Part shown: one piece after another, positions 17,394 through 24,724 of the stretch
How positions within the stretch are numbered: position 1 is the stretch's first letter
Layout: every line of letters starts with the position of its first letter
DNA from: Cryomorpha sp963748925
Lineage (GTDB): Bacteria; Bacteroidota; Bacteroidia; Flavobacteriales_D; Cryomorphaceae
Assembly: GCA_963748925.1 (NCBI GenBank)
Contig: CAVVKG010000007.1
Location: 248,001-312,000 of the forward strand
Length of the DNA stretch: 64,000 nucleotides
Reading direction: 5' to 3'
Translations under genes and position numbers: made by a program
The notes under the pieces: generated by a model
Seen by the model: only the letters and a program-made list of their open reading frames with translations
Database searches by the model: none
What the model was told of the DNA's origin: nothing

Positions 17394-17693
17394 TTATTTT
17401 TTCTTGCTAACTTTTACATTCTTCTTTACTTTCTCAACGAAAGTTTTTGAAGGCTTAAAAGCTGGGATATTGTGTGCAGGGATCACGATTGGCTCTTTTG
17501 CTGAAATATTTCTACCAATTTTTTCTGCTCTCTCTTTTACAATAAAGCTACCAAAACCTCGCAAGTAAACATTGTCACCTGATGTTAATGATTTTTTCAC
17601 TGAATTCATAAATGCTTCTACTGTTGATTGCACCGCAACTTTCTCAATTCCAGTTTGCTCAGCAATTTCAGAAACGATATCTGCTTTTGTCAT
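17394..17693 (-). CDS. hup: HU/IHF-family nucleoid protein
   Basis: Small DNA-bending protein of the HU/IHF family. It has MTKADIVSEIAEQTGIEK at the N terminus, GDNVYLRGFGSFIVKERAEK in the middle, and the arm segment RNISAKEPIVIPAHNIPAFK with the DNA-intercalating proline (IPA), ending in a basic tail VKKNVKVSKKK. Length of 99 residues is normal. It is first in an operon reading toward rng, with a full consensus promoter at 17744-17772 containing a perfect palindrome. Confidence 0.94.
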   Translation of the reverse strand: MTKADIVSEIAEQTGIEKVAVQSTVEAFMNSVKKSLTSGDNVYLRGFGSFIVKERAEKIGRNISAKEPIVIPAHNIPAFKPSKTFVEKVKKNVKVSKKK

Positions 17694-17743
17694 AGTTTTT
17701 AATTAAAGCTTAAACGTGAATATGTTTTATTTAAATTTCGGGG

Positions 17744-17772
17744 CAAAGATATAGGTTTAAACCTATGAACAA
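17744..17772 (-). promoter_or_regulatory. HU promoter (-33/-7) with palindrome in the spacer
   Basis: On the minus strand TTG (17772-17770), an 18-nt spacer and TATCTTTG (17751-17744) match the Bacteroidota consensus. The spacer holds the 16-bp perfect palindrome ATAGGTTTAAACCTAT at 17751-17766, a candidate operator. It lies in the divergent hup-mutY intergenic region. Confidence 0.7.
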
Positions 17773-17833
17773 AAGGCATTTTCGCTAAATTCGCGTTTTT
17801 ACACTATGAGTTATAAGGTCTTACCCTATAGAG

Positions 17834-18880
17834 ATGAATGAACAGTTGATTTTCTGGTACTTAGAAAACGGACGCGATTTACCTTGGCGAAATACCAAGA
17901 ACCCTTATTACATATGGCTTTCAGAGATAATTCTGCAGCAAACACGAGTGGATCAGGGTATGGCTTACTACCTGAAGTTTGTTGAAAACTTCCCAAACGT
18001 TAAAGTTTTATCAAATGCCTCAGAAGACCTTGTTTTAAAACTGTGGCAGGGCCTCGGATACTACTCGAGAGCACGAAATCTGCATGCAACCGCCAAATAC
18101 ATTGCTGAAGATCTAAATGGAGTATTTCCCAATACCTTTAGGGATATCTTAAAACTTAAGGGAGTAGGACCATACACAGCTGCCGCAATCTCTAGTTTTG
18201 CCTATGGCCTGCCACACGCTGTAGTAGATGGGAATGTGAGCAGGGTTTTGTCAAGGGTTTTTGATATTGCTACCCCTATCAATAGCACGGCCGGTAAAAA
18301 GGAATTTCAGCAAATCGCTGATGAATTTCTGAATGAAGACAAACCTGACATTCACAACCAAGCAATTATGGAACTGGGCGCGCTGGTGTGCAAGCCCACA
18401 AACCCAGATTGTAAGAATTGTCCCTTGCAATTTCAATGCCTCAGCCTTGAGCGAAAAACCATTTCCGAAAGGCCGGTTAAGCTGAAATCAAAAAAGGCGC
18501 GTATCCGGCATATTGATTACGCCGTGCTGGAATCAGACACTCAACTGATTTTTAAAAAGCGCGATATGAAAGACATCTGGCAAGGCCTGCATGACTTCAC
18601 TTCCGTGGAAGGCTTAAAAGAACCCGCCGAAAAGTATGTTACTTCTCATTTAGAGGAAAACTTTCCTGAGCTTAAAATTCTCTCAAGGCCCCTTGCGCCC
18701 GAAAAGGAGTACACCCACCTTCTATCTCACCAACGCATTAAAGCACGGTTTTGGCGATATAAGATAGCTGGCGTTTTAAATGATAATTCCGTATATTTCA
18801 GCGTAGCAAAACAAGGTGTGGAATCAATTGCTGTTCCGAGACTTATACATAAATATCTCGAGGATACAGATTTGGTTTAA
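17834..18880 (+). CDS. mutY: A/G-specific adenine glycosylase
   Basis: Removes adenine mispaired with 8-oxoguanine. The glycosylase core has SEIILQQTRVDQG with the catalytic Glu, the helix-hairpin-helix LKGVGPYTAAAISSFAYG, the catalytic Asp in VVDGNVSRVLSR, and the iron-sulfur loop with four Cys (CKPTNPDCKNCPLQFQC). A C-terminal NUDIX-like 8-oxoG recognition domain follows (from about residue 230), giving 348 residues. It heads the mutY-ssb-gldE-gldD order common in Bacteroidota. Divergent from hup. Confidence 0.95.
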   Translation: MNEQLIFWYLENGRDLPWRNTKNPYYIWLSEIILQQTRVDQGMAYYLKFVENFPNVKVLSNASEDLVLKLWQGLGYYSRARNLHATAKYIAEDLNGVFPNTFRDILKLKGVGPYTAAAISSFAYGLPHAVVDGNVSRVLSRVFDIATPINSTAGKKEFQQIADEFLNEDKPDIHNQAIMELGALVCKPTNPDCKNCPLQFQCLSLERKTISERPVKLKSKKARIRHIDYAVLESDTQLIFKKRDMKDIWQGLHDFTSVEGLKEPAEKYVTSHLEENFPELKILSRPLAPEKEYTHLLSHQRIKARFWRYKIAGVLNDNSVYFSVAKQGVESIAVPRLIHKYLEDTDLV

Positions 18881-18931
18881 CAGGCGTCTGTTTATAAAGA
18901 CCAATATCTTCGTTATGCTCTAGTTTTGCAT

Positions 18932-18939
18932 TATATTTG
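18932..18939 (+). promoter_or_regulatory. -7 promoter element for ssb
   Basis: TATATTTG matches TAnnTTTG, 21 nt before the ssb ATG. No TTG at ideal spacing upstream. Confidence 0.4.
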
Positions 18940-18960
18940 CATTCTTTACATGAAAACAAT

Positions 18961-19410
18961 ATGGCAGGAGTTAATAAAGTAATTTTGATTGGAAATCTGG
19001 GAATAGAACCAGAAGTGAGAACGCTGGAAAATGGAACAAAGCTTTGCCGATTGAGCATTGCCACATCTGAATCTTACACAAATCGCGAAGGCGTGAAAGT
19101 AGAGCAGACTGAATGGCACAGTGTAACGCTTTGGAGAGGCCTTGCAGAAATTGCAGAAAAATATCTCACCAAAGGAAACAAAGTTTATATAGAAGGCAAA
19201 TTGCGTACCCGATCTTATACGGACAAAGAAGGTATTGAAAAATACTCTACAGAAATCGTGGCAGACAATATGCAAATGCTTGGCGGAGGCCCCTCTGGTG
19301 ATTCTTCATCTACTACAAGAAGCAATCCGCAGAGCGAGCCCAAACAGCAATCTGCTTCTACATCATCAGGCTCAGGCCAAGGCAATGACGTAGACGATCT
19401 TCCTTTCTAA
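18961..19410 (+). CDS. ssb: Single-stranded DNA-binding protein
   Basis: OB-fold protein that coats single-stranded DNA in replication and repair. It starts MAGVNKVILIGNLG, the family's standard opening, so I use ATG at 18961 although the frame is open further upstream to a TTG. The OB domain runs to about residue 105 (TEWHSVTLWRGLAEIAEKYL, GNKVYIEGKLRTRSY); a Gln/Ser-rich linker and the acidic partner-binding tip DDVDDLPF-type end (DVDDLPF) follow. 149 residues. Confidence 0.96.
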   Translation: MAGVNKVILIGNLGIEPEVRTLENGTKLCRLSIATSESYTNREGVKVEQTEWHSVTLWRGLAEIAEKYLTKGNKVYIEGKLRTRSYTDKEGIEKYSTEIVADNMQMLGGGPSGDSSSTTRSNPQSEPKQQSASTSSGSGQGNDVDDLPF

Positions 19411-19439
19411 ATAATTAGTGCGAACCAAGCTAAACCCGA

Positions 19440-20792
19440 TTGGAACCTCCCAGTATTAACTTTGCAATAACCCTCCTGGCTCTCTTCAAGCCAATGACCA
19501 TTGAGCTCGGAGTTGCCGCTGTAGCATCTGTAGTGCTCCTTATATGCTCTGCTCTGATTTCCGGATCGGAGGTGGCCTACTTTTCATTGGGCCCATCTGA
19601 TATTGACAGTTTGCAAAACGAAAAGTCGAGTGCATCAGACAGAGCTCAAACCCTTCTCTTAAGACCACATAGATTGCTGGCAACTATATTGATAGCCAAC
19701 AATTTTGTAAATATTGGTATCGTAATTCTCTCTTCTTTTATCTTTCTCGAAGGATTTAACTTCGATGGATATCCTTACTGGTTTGGGATTGCTATTCAGG
19801 TAGGTGTGGTTACTTTTTTATTGCTCCTTTTAGGAGAAGTAATCCCGAAGGTTTATGCAACATCGAATGCGATTGTACTGATTCGCCTGATGTCCATACC
19901 CCTTACAGTCTTACTAAAAGTCTTTTATCCAATTAGCTCACTGCTCATCTCCAGTACGAATGTAATAAACAGGCGCATCAAGAAGCGGCAGTCAGACTAC
20001 TCGATAGACGAACTCGAGCACGCACTGGAGCTTACCAAAGATGAGGAAACAACGCCTGATGAGGAGAAAATTCTGAAGGGGATCGTTCGTTTTGGAAATA
20101 CGGATGTAAAGCAAATAATGACTCCGCGCACCGAGGTGGTTTCTTTCGAGTTTGGCACCAGCTACACCGAATTACTCGAAGAGCTTCTCGATGAAGGGTT
20201 TTCAAGGGTTCCTATTTACAAGGAATCTTTAGATCAGGTAATTGGAATGCTGTACTTAAAAGACCTCCTACCCTATTCTGAAAGTACAGATTTGGAGTGG
20301 CAAGGATTACTTCGCTCTCCGTACTTCATTCCCGAAAATAAAATGCTCGATGACTTGCTAAAAGAGTTTCAGGAGCGAAAGGTACACATGGCCGTGGTGG
20401 TAGATGAGTACGGCGGAACTTCAGGAATTGTAACTCTTGAGGATATCATTGAAGAAATCGTAGGCGATATTACGGATGAGTTTGACGATGAGGACATCTT
20501 TTATTCAAAACTCGACGAGAAGAACTACATTTTTGAGGGGAAAACACCGCTCGTAGATTTATATAAGATACTGGATATTGACGGCGAGAATTTTGAGGAA
20601 GCCAAAGGTGAATCTGACACCCTCGCCGGTTTTATGCTCGAGCTATCGGGTAAGATCCCGACAAAAAACGAAAAAATAAATTTCGAAAACTATACGCTTA
20701 CCGTCGAAGCTGCTGATAAGCGCCGTATAAAAAGGGTAAAGCTCACACTACTTGAGACTGAGGAAACAGAGGAGAAAGAGAGGGGCAGGTAG
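19440..20792 (+). CDS. gldE: Gliding-motility protein GldE (CNNM/CBS/CorC transporter-like)
   Basis: Integral membrane protein of 450 residues required for gliding and Gld function in Flavobacterium; homologous to the CorC/HlyC family. An N-terminal DUF21/CNNM membrane domain (CSALISGSEVAYFSLG, LLLLLGEVIPKVYA) is followed by a CBS-domain pair (VKQIMTPRTEVVSFEF, HMAVVVDEYGGTSGIVTLED) and a C-terminal CorC/HlyC domain. Start is TTG at 19440; ATG at 19495 is internal to the expected N terminus. Normally followed directly by gldD; here 4 kb of lipoprotein genes and remnants intervene. Confidence 0.92.
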   Translation: MEPPSINFAITLLALFKPMTIELGVAAVASVVLLICSALISGSEVAYFSLGPSDIDSLQNEKSSASDRAQTLLLRPHRLLATILIANNFVNIGIVILSSFIFLEGFNFDGYPYWFGIAIQVGVVTFLLLLLGEVIPKVYATSNAIVLIRLMSIPLTVLLKVFYPISSLLISSTNVINRRIKKRQSDYSIDELEHALELTKDEETTPDEEKILKGIVRFGNTDVKQIMTPRTEVVSFEFGTSYTELLEELLDEGFSRVPIYKESLDQVIGMLYLKDLLPYSESTDLEWQGLLRSPYFIPENKMLDDLLKEFQERKVHMAVVVDEYGGTSGIVTLEDIIEEIVGDITDEFDDEDIFYSKLDEKNYIFEGKTPLVDLYKILDIDGENFEEAKGESDTLAGFMLELSGKIPTKNEKINFENYTLTVEAADKRRIKRVKLTLLETEETEEKERGR

Positions 20793-20904
20793 TGCTACAC
20801 TGATTACCCCATATTGTTGAGAAATGCTGTTTGCTATTTCATACATAAGGGCAAGCTTAAGCTGATAAAAAGAGTTTTTTTAGCCAATACTCTGACCTAA
20901 AAAT

Positions 20905-20948
20905 AAGTTGCAAATTTTATTTTCTCTATCTTTAAGAGTTTGCAACTT
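20905..20948 (+). promoter_or_regulatory. Candidate promoter of the lipoprotein array, framed by an inverted repeat
   Basis: Perfect 10-bp arms AAGTTGCAAA (20905-20914) and TTTGCAACTT (20939-20948) enclose a near-consensus promoter: TTG at 20908-20910, 16-nt spacer, TATCTTTA at 20927-20934. It lies 21 nt upstream of the first array gene. The arms could bind a dimeric regulator or form a hairpin. Confidence 0.5.
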
Positions 20949-20968
20949 TTCACCAATACTCAGAGACA

Positions 20969-21619
20969 GTGTTGTCACAAATCTTTAAATCTGCTTTTTT
21001 AGTGGTTGGCGTAGGACTCTTTCTTACCTCATGCAAAGGTGATGATGAGAATGAATGTTGCGATCCTTCGAATCCGGAATGCGCTAATTACGACGCATGT
21101 TTTGGAAAATTAGAGACAACAGCATTTTTCACTATTTCTCAAGCCCTTTCAAACTTTGGAGATAACAATTCGGTTTTCATTGAATATGATGTAATAACAG
21201 GCGGCACATTAAAATTTAGTGCTATCCCTCAAGAAGGCGCTACGTACACTTGGATTTTGGGTGTAGATACAACGATAGGCGGTCCAGAAATTACGACTAC
21301 TATTGGAACACTTTCAAATGGTTCGTACCCCAATACACTAATTGTAACGAAAACACTTGATACAAATCATCTGGTGCTTGATCCATTGCCTTGTCCTTCA
21401 AACAATATTCAAGGGATTTTCTTTGTAAATGCAAATATGATAGGTGATACTATTATGATGGATTTGGACGGTGCAGTTAACAGAATTTTGAGTTTTAAGG
21501 CTTATGGATTTATTGATCTTCCCGAAGGCACCGCTGCTTTAGACATCAATTCAAATGTATTAGAAGCAGAATATTCCATTGATGACACAAACTATTTATT
21601 TACCGGTCGAAAACTTTAA
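20969..21619 (+). CDS. Array lipoprotein 1 (CCDPxNPxC family)
   Basis: First of four paralogous lipoproteins between gldE and gldD. Type II signal peptide with lipobox LTSC, an acidic linker KGDDENE, then the shared cysteine motif CCDPSNPECANYDAC. A PKD-like beta segment follows (ATYTWILGVDTTIGGPEI), with a Cys-Pro in the middle, and a C-terminal beta domain ending YLFTGRKL. Start is GTG at 20969 (TTG at 20972 also possible). 216 residues, the shortest of the four. No named family is recognised; the Cys motif resembles none of the standard EGF or thrombospondin repeats closely. Acidic residues after the lipid Cys fit a surface-export signal, as described for Bacteroidota lipoproteins. Confidence 0.82.
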   Translation: MLSQIFKSAFLVVGVGLFLTSCKGDDENECCDPSNPECANYDACFGKLETTAFFTISQALSNFGDNNSVFIEYDVITGGTLKFSAIPQEGATYTWILGVDTTIGGPEITTTIGTLSNGSYPNTLIVTKTLDTNHLVLDPLPCPSNNIQGIFFVNANMIGDTIMMDLDGAVNRILSFKAYGFIDLPEGTAALDINSNVLEAEYSIDDTNYLFTGRKL

Positions 21620-21756
21620 AATAGGAAAAACGTGATGAAGAACTAGTTAATAGGTTAGGACTTTTCAGATTCTTCTTGGCGATCAGTTTTATCTTTTACA
21701 GCAACAGATGAAAAATGACGAACTCAAAGTAAAATTGACGAATTAAGAATATAGTT
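21620..21756 (+). pseudogene. Decayed 3' tail of a coiled-coil secreted protein (copy 1)
   Basis: The spacer after array lipoprotein 1 ends in a frame reading FYLLQQQMKNDELKVKLTN then stop, just before the next gene. It aligns with the better kept tails at 22597-22695 and 23630-23767 (ELTLYLLKQQ and ELTLYVIELR). Upstream of LYLL the alignment breaks down. No start codon belongs to it, so I read it as a gene remnant. Confidence 0.5.
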
Positions 21757-21860
21757 ATGAATGAATTAACTAAGATATTTAATGTTGGAGCACTGTTTAT
21801 TTTAATATTAGGATTTTCTGCATGCAGCCCTGATGATGATCAGGAAGCACCTTGTTGCGA
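21731..21860 (+). repeat. 130-bp direct repeat, copy A
   Basis: Covers the last codons of a coiled-coil tail remnant, the spacer and the first 35 or so codons of array lipoprotein 2. It differs from copy B (22679-22808) at only about four positions, although the genes diverge strongly after it. Confidence 0.88.
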
Positions 21861-22557
21861 CCCTACAAATCCTGCGTGCCCTAATTACGATCCATGTATC
21901 TTAATAACCGAACCTACAGCTGATTTTGCAATGCAGGAAGGTGTGATGACAATTAATGGTTTTATATTTGGTAGGGATGATTCTGTTTTTTACAGCGATG
22001 TAAGATATTCAGCTCTCCACGACAGTTCCATCTACACCCATACCTGGTATCTCGGAGCAGAGGTAATTTCAGATCCGGTTTTTACACGCACGCATAACAT
22101 TACAGCCGATCAGCGACCAGTGTATATTACCGTGAGTCATGTAATTGAATTCCCGGTAGACTCGACCTGTTTTACCAACCTTACGGGACGTGATTCTTTA
22201 GCCCGTACTTATTATTTGGTAAAGTACATCAATGAATTAGGCGTTTATGGCAGTTTTCGCGGCGCTTTTGAAAACGAAACAGATTCATTTGATTTTAGTT
22301 TTGGTCGGTTTGATAGTGAAGGAAACGATGCTTTGGTTTATTCTCAGGGTTCCATATTCACAGAAGTGAATTTCCACAATATGGGGGATACTACACATTT
22401 TGGACTTATAGGTCGTAATAGTATCGGTTATTTTTCTGGAAATGGATCATCACTACCAAGAGGATTATTTTTACAAAATGAAGAAGAGGGTCACTATACT
22501 TTGAGCTATAGATATTACGTAGTTGATTATAAAATCCACGCCAGAAAACTAAACTAG
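21757..22557 (+). CDS. Array lipoprotein 2 (CCDPxNPxC family)
   Basis: Second array lipoprotein, 266 residues. Signal peptide starts MNELTKIFNVGALFILILG, lipobox FSAC, acidic SPDDDQEAP, then CCDPTNPACPNYDPC. A PKD-like stretch (THTWYLGAEVISDPVF, ending at STCFTNLTGRDSLARTY) and a C-terminal beta domain (YGSFRGAFENETDSFDFSFG) follow, ending KIHARKLN. The first 35 codons are nearly identical in DNA to those of lipoprotein 3, while the rest is only distantly related, a pattern of conserved leader and diversified body. Cell-surface location is inferred from the signal and the acidic linker. Confidence 0.85.
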   Translation: MNELTKIFNVGALFILILGFSACSPDDDQEAPCCDPTNPACPNYDPCILITEPTADFAMQEGVMTINGFIFGRDDSVFYSDVRYSALHDSSIYTHTWYLGAEVISDPVFTRTHNITADQRPVYITVSHVIEFPVDSTCFTNLTGRDSLARTYYLVKYINELGVYGSFRGAFENETDSFDFSFGRFDSEGNDALVYSQGSIFTEVNFHNMGDTTHFGLIGRNSIGYFSGNGSSLPRGLFLQNEEEGHYTLSYRYYVVDYKIHARKLN

Positions 22558-22596
22558 CTATGATCTATTGAAGAAGAATCTGAAAGCTTTAGTTCT

Positions 22597-22695
22597 AGGT
22601 TAATCTTTTCACTAAAAAAGTAGAAGAACTTACACTCTATCTTCTAAAGCAACAGACAGAAATCGAAAGATTAAAAGCAAAATTGATGAATTAAA
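22597..22695 (+). pseudogene. 3' tail remnant of a coiled-coil secreted protein (copy 2)
   Basis: After a TAG the frame reads VNLFTKKVEELTLYLLKQQT and continues EIERLKAKLMN to a stop 9 nt before array lipoprotein 3. The KVEELTLY heptad segment is the C-terminal signature I know from large Bacteroidota secreted proteins with coiled-coil tails. No start codon or upstream body exists, so this is the 3' end of a lost gene. Confidence 0.6.
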
Positions 22696-22808
22696 AATAT
22701 AGTTATGAATGAATTAACTAAGATATTTAATGTTGGAGCACTGTGTATTCTAATATTAGGATTTTCTGCATGCAGCCCTGATGATGATCAGGAAGCACCT
22801 TGTTGCGA
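22679..22808 (+). repeat. 130-bp direct repeat, copy B
   Basis: Second copy of the repeat at 21731-21860, about 97 percent identical by eye. The distance of 948 bp between copies defines the duplicated unit: tail remnant plus lipoprotein gene. Confidence 0.88.
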
Positions 22809-23595
22809 TCCTTCGAATCCGGAATGTTCAAATTACGATCCGTGTTATTCAAATCCTGTAACCGCCGATTTTAAAATGCGAAGCACTTCAGTTAGTTTTG
22901 TGACACCTGAAAACTTGGAAGCAGAGTGGTGCGACACAATTTACAAATCAGGCGTCGAATTTAAAGCTAATATGCAGAACGCCCTAGAGTATAGGTGGTA
23001 TATAGGTTCAGAATCAACCCCCAGATCTGGCTATAGTTTTAAGTTAGGTTTTCAGAGTTATTTAGATGACACATTGCAAAATTTAAATCCAGACAATCCA
23101 GATTATTATTTACCTCTGCAAGTTACCCTTGAAGTACGAAACAATCCTGGGCAATGTGTGACACCCGAAGACACTTTGATAAGCCACACGCGACACCTTG
23201 TATTTACACGAAAAACCCTTGTTATTGGAACCTTTCGGGGATATGTAGAAGGAGAAAATTTTACACGTGATGTAATTTTCTGGCAGAACGGAGAAGATTT
23301 ATCGAATCCAAATTTTGCAGAAAGATATTTTACAGATGTAATTGGCCTCCCATATGACGATACTCTGCGACGATATGGTCTTATTGGCTCAATTGATGTC
23401 CTTGTAAGCTATAAAAAAAGAAAGTGGGATGAAGAATTGAATTATTGGTGGATTGCTACTGATGGAATAAAGGTGTGGGATCAAACCATTACTACATTTC
23501 CGGATAGTCCAGATAGGGTAGATTTATACTATGAGCGCATTCCGATGGATAGCAGTGCTACAGAAATTGTTAATTTTTCGGGAGAACGAATTTGA
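22705..23595 (+). CDS. Array lipoprotein 3 (CCDPxNPxC family)
   Basis: Third and longest array lipoprotein, 296 residues. Signal peptide and linker are almost those of lipoprotein 2 (MNELTKIFNVGALCILILG, lipobox FSAC), then CCDPSNPECSNYDPC. The PKD-like part has ALEYRWYIGSESTPRSGYSF and a late Cys (GQCVTPEDTLISHTRH). The C-terminal beta domain opens GTFRGYVEGENFTRD and ends VNFSGERI. It has more aromatic and charged insertions than its paralogs. Ligand unknown. Confidence 0.85.
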   Translation: MNELTKIFNVGALCILILGFSACSPDDDQEAPCCDPSNPECSNYDPCYSNPVTADFKMRSTSVSFVTPENLEAEWCDTIYKSGVEFKANMQNALEYRWYIGSESTPRSGYSFKLGFQSYLDDTLQNLNPDNPDYYLPLQVTLEVRNNPGQCVTPEDTLISHTRHLVFTRKTLVIGTFRGYVEGENFTRDVIFWQNGEDLSNPNFAERYFTDVIGLPYDDTLRRYGLIGSIDVLVSYKKRKWDEELNYWWIATDGIKVWDQTITTFPDSPDRVDLYYERIPMDSSATEIVNFSGERI

Positions 23596-23629
23596 AAATG
23601 GTTATATATTTATAACATTCTAATATTCA

Positions 23630-23767
23630 GTATCTGAAATAGAAGAAAGAGGCATTCCCTTGGGCGAAATGGAAAGATTGCTCACTGAAAAAGTGGAAGA
23701 GCTGACATTGTACGTAATAGAACTCAGAAAAGAAATAGATACTTTGAAAGAGAAAATCAAAGATTAA
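23630..23767 (+). pseudogene. 3' tail remnant of a coiled-coil secreted protein (copy 3, best kept)
   Basis: After an in-frame TAA the frame reads YSVSEIEERGIPLGEMERLL, then TEKVEELTLYVIELRKEIDT, ending LKEKIKD and stop, 4 nt before array lipoprotein 4. The IPLGEM..LL..KVEELTLY pattern is a typical C terminus of large Bacteroidota secreted proteins with a terminal coiled coil. An internal ATG (23669) could give about 32 residues, but it lacks a signal peptide or promoter, so remnant is the better reading. Confidence 0.65.
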
Positions 23768-23771
23768 GACT

Positions 23772-24569
23772 ATGAAACAACTATTTTATTATTTGATATT
23801 TATTCTTTTCGTGGCAATGACAGGTTGCAAGGAAGACGATGAAGATCAATGTTGCGACCCGACGAATCCCGAGTGTGCGAATTACGATCCTTGCATAGGT
23901 CAGAGCCCTGTAACGGCAGATTTTAAAATTTTCGACGAAATTTTTCAAATTGGTTCAGAGGCAGGAAATTGGTATGAAGATGATGTGATTTGGGATGGTC
24001 GAGTTAAATTTTCGGCTACAGAAAAAAATGCCTACTACAAATGGTATTTGGGACAAGAAGTGATCGAGAGTTTTGCGGATAGTAACGTTATTAAGACAAC
24101 CTTTCAGCTTGACCCAGGCGTTTACTCCGCTGCTTTGGTAGTTGAGAAAAATCCAAATTTAGGATGTTTTCCGAATGACGCTGGTAGGGATAGCACTTTT
24201 AGAACTTTTGAGGTAAAAAATGTATGCGATTTGCTGATAATGAATAAGTTTAAGGGAGTTTACCAAGATAATCCCGAAGATAGTCTGACAATAGAATTCT
24301 TCCCTGCAAAACTAGGGCCAGGCAATCAAGGATATCAGCATTCATGTTATGAATTTCTGTTGATGGCTGGTGTGAATTTGAGGGGCATGAATGACTCCAT
24401 TTGGGTTTCTGGCCCAACTGGGATTTTAGATAAATTCTGGAGACAAACTTCTACTGGCTCTCTATCACCGATTGGTCAATTCGAAGTTTTTTCCGATTCA
24501 ACTTGTTTAGGAGAATATAGAATAATAGACCAAGACTATATCTTCACAGGCAAACTTATAACAGAATGA
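23772..24569 (+). CDS. Array lipoprotein 4 (CCDPxNPxC family)
   Basis: Fourth array lipoprotein, 265 residues. Its signal peptide differs from copies 2 and 3 (MKQLFYYLIFILFVAM, lipobox MTGC), followed by KEDDEDQ and CCDPTNPECANYDPC. The PKD-like region has NAYYKWYLGQEVIESF and LGCFPNDAGRDSTFRTF; the C-terminal beta domain begins MNKFKGVYQDNPEDSLTIEF and ends YIFTGKLITE. Its stop overlaps the ATG of a short signal-peptide ORF (ATGA), indicating that this lipoprotein was once translationally coupled to a secreted-protein gene. Confidence 0.84.
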   Translation: MKQLFYYLIFILFVAMTGCKEDDEDQCCDPTNPECANYDPCIGQSPVTADFKIFDEIFQIGSEAGNWYEDDVIWDGRVKFSATEKNAYYKWYLGQEVIESFADSNVIKTTFQLDPGVYSAALVVEKNPNLGCFPNDAGRDSTFRTFEVKNVCDLLIMNKFKGVYQDNPEDSLTIEFFPAKLGPGNQGYQHSCYEFLLMAGVNLRGMNDSIWVSGPTGILDKFWRQTSTGSLSPIGQFEVFSDSTCLGEYRIIDQDYIFTGKLITE

Positions 24570-24724
24570 CAACTAAGAGAATTGCTATACTAATTAGCCT
24601 ATTTATTCTATCGCTGACTTGGATTTCTGCGAAAGCTCAAAGTTCCTGTGAGAAAGAAATACCCACTAATTATCTTGATCCTTTCAATACTCATCCATTT
24701 CCTAGTTCTAGATACGGACGGTAA
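24566..24724 (+). pseudogene. 5' stub of a secreted protein gene (52 aa)
   Basis: Overlaps the stop of array lipoprotein 4 (ATGA). It encodes a clear type I signal peptide (MTTKRIAILISLFILSLTWI, cleavage near AKAQ), then only 27 more residues containing DPFNTHPFPSSRYGR before TAA. I interpret it as the intact 5' end of a large secreted protein whose body is lost, the counterpart of the 3' tails found before lipoproteins 2 to 4. A functional small secreted peptide cannot be excluded. Confidence 0.55.

Noticed and set aside
23669..23767. Small coiled-coil gene starting at the ATG before EKVEELTLY
   Set aside because: The reading frame extends upstream of the ATG with the same conserved C-terminal pattern, so a 3' gene remnant explains it better.
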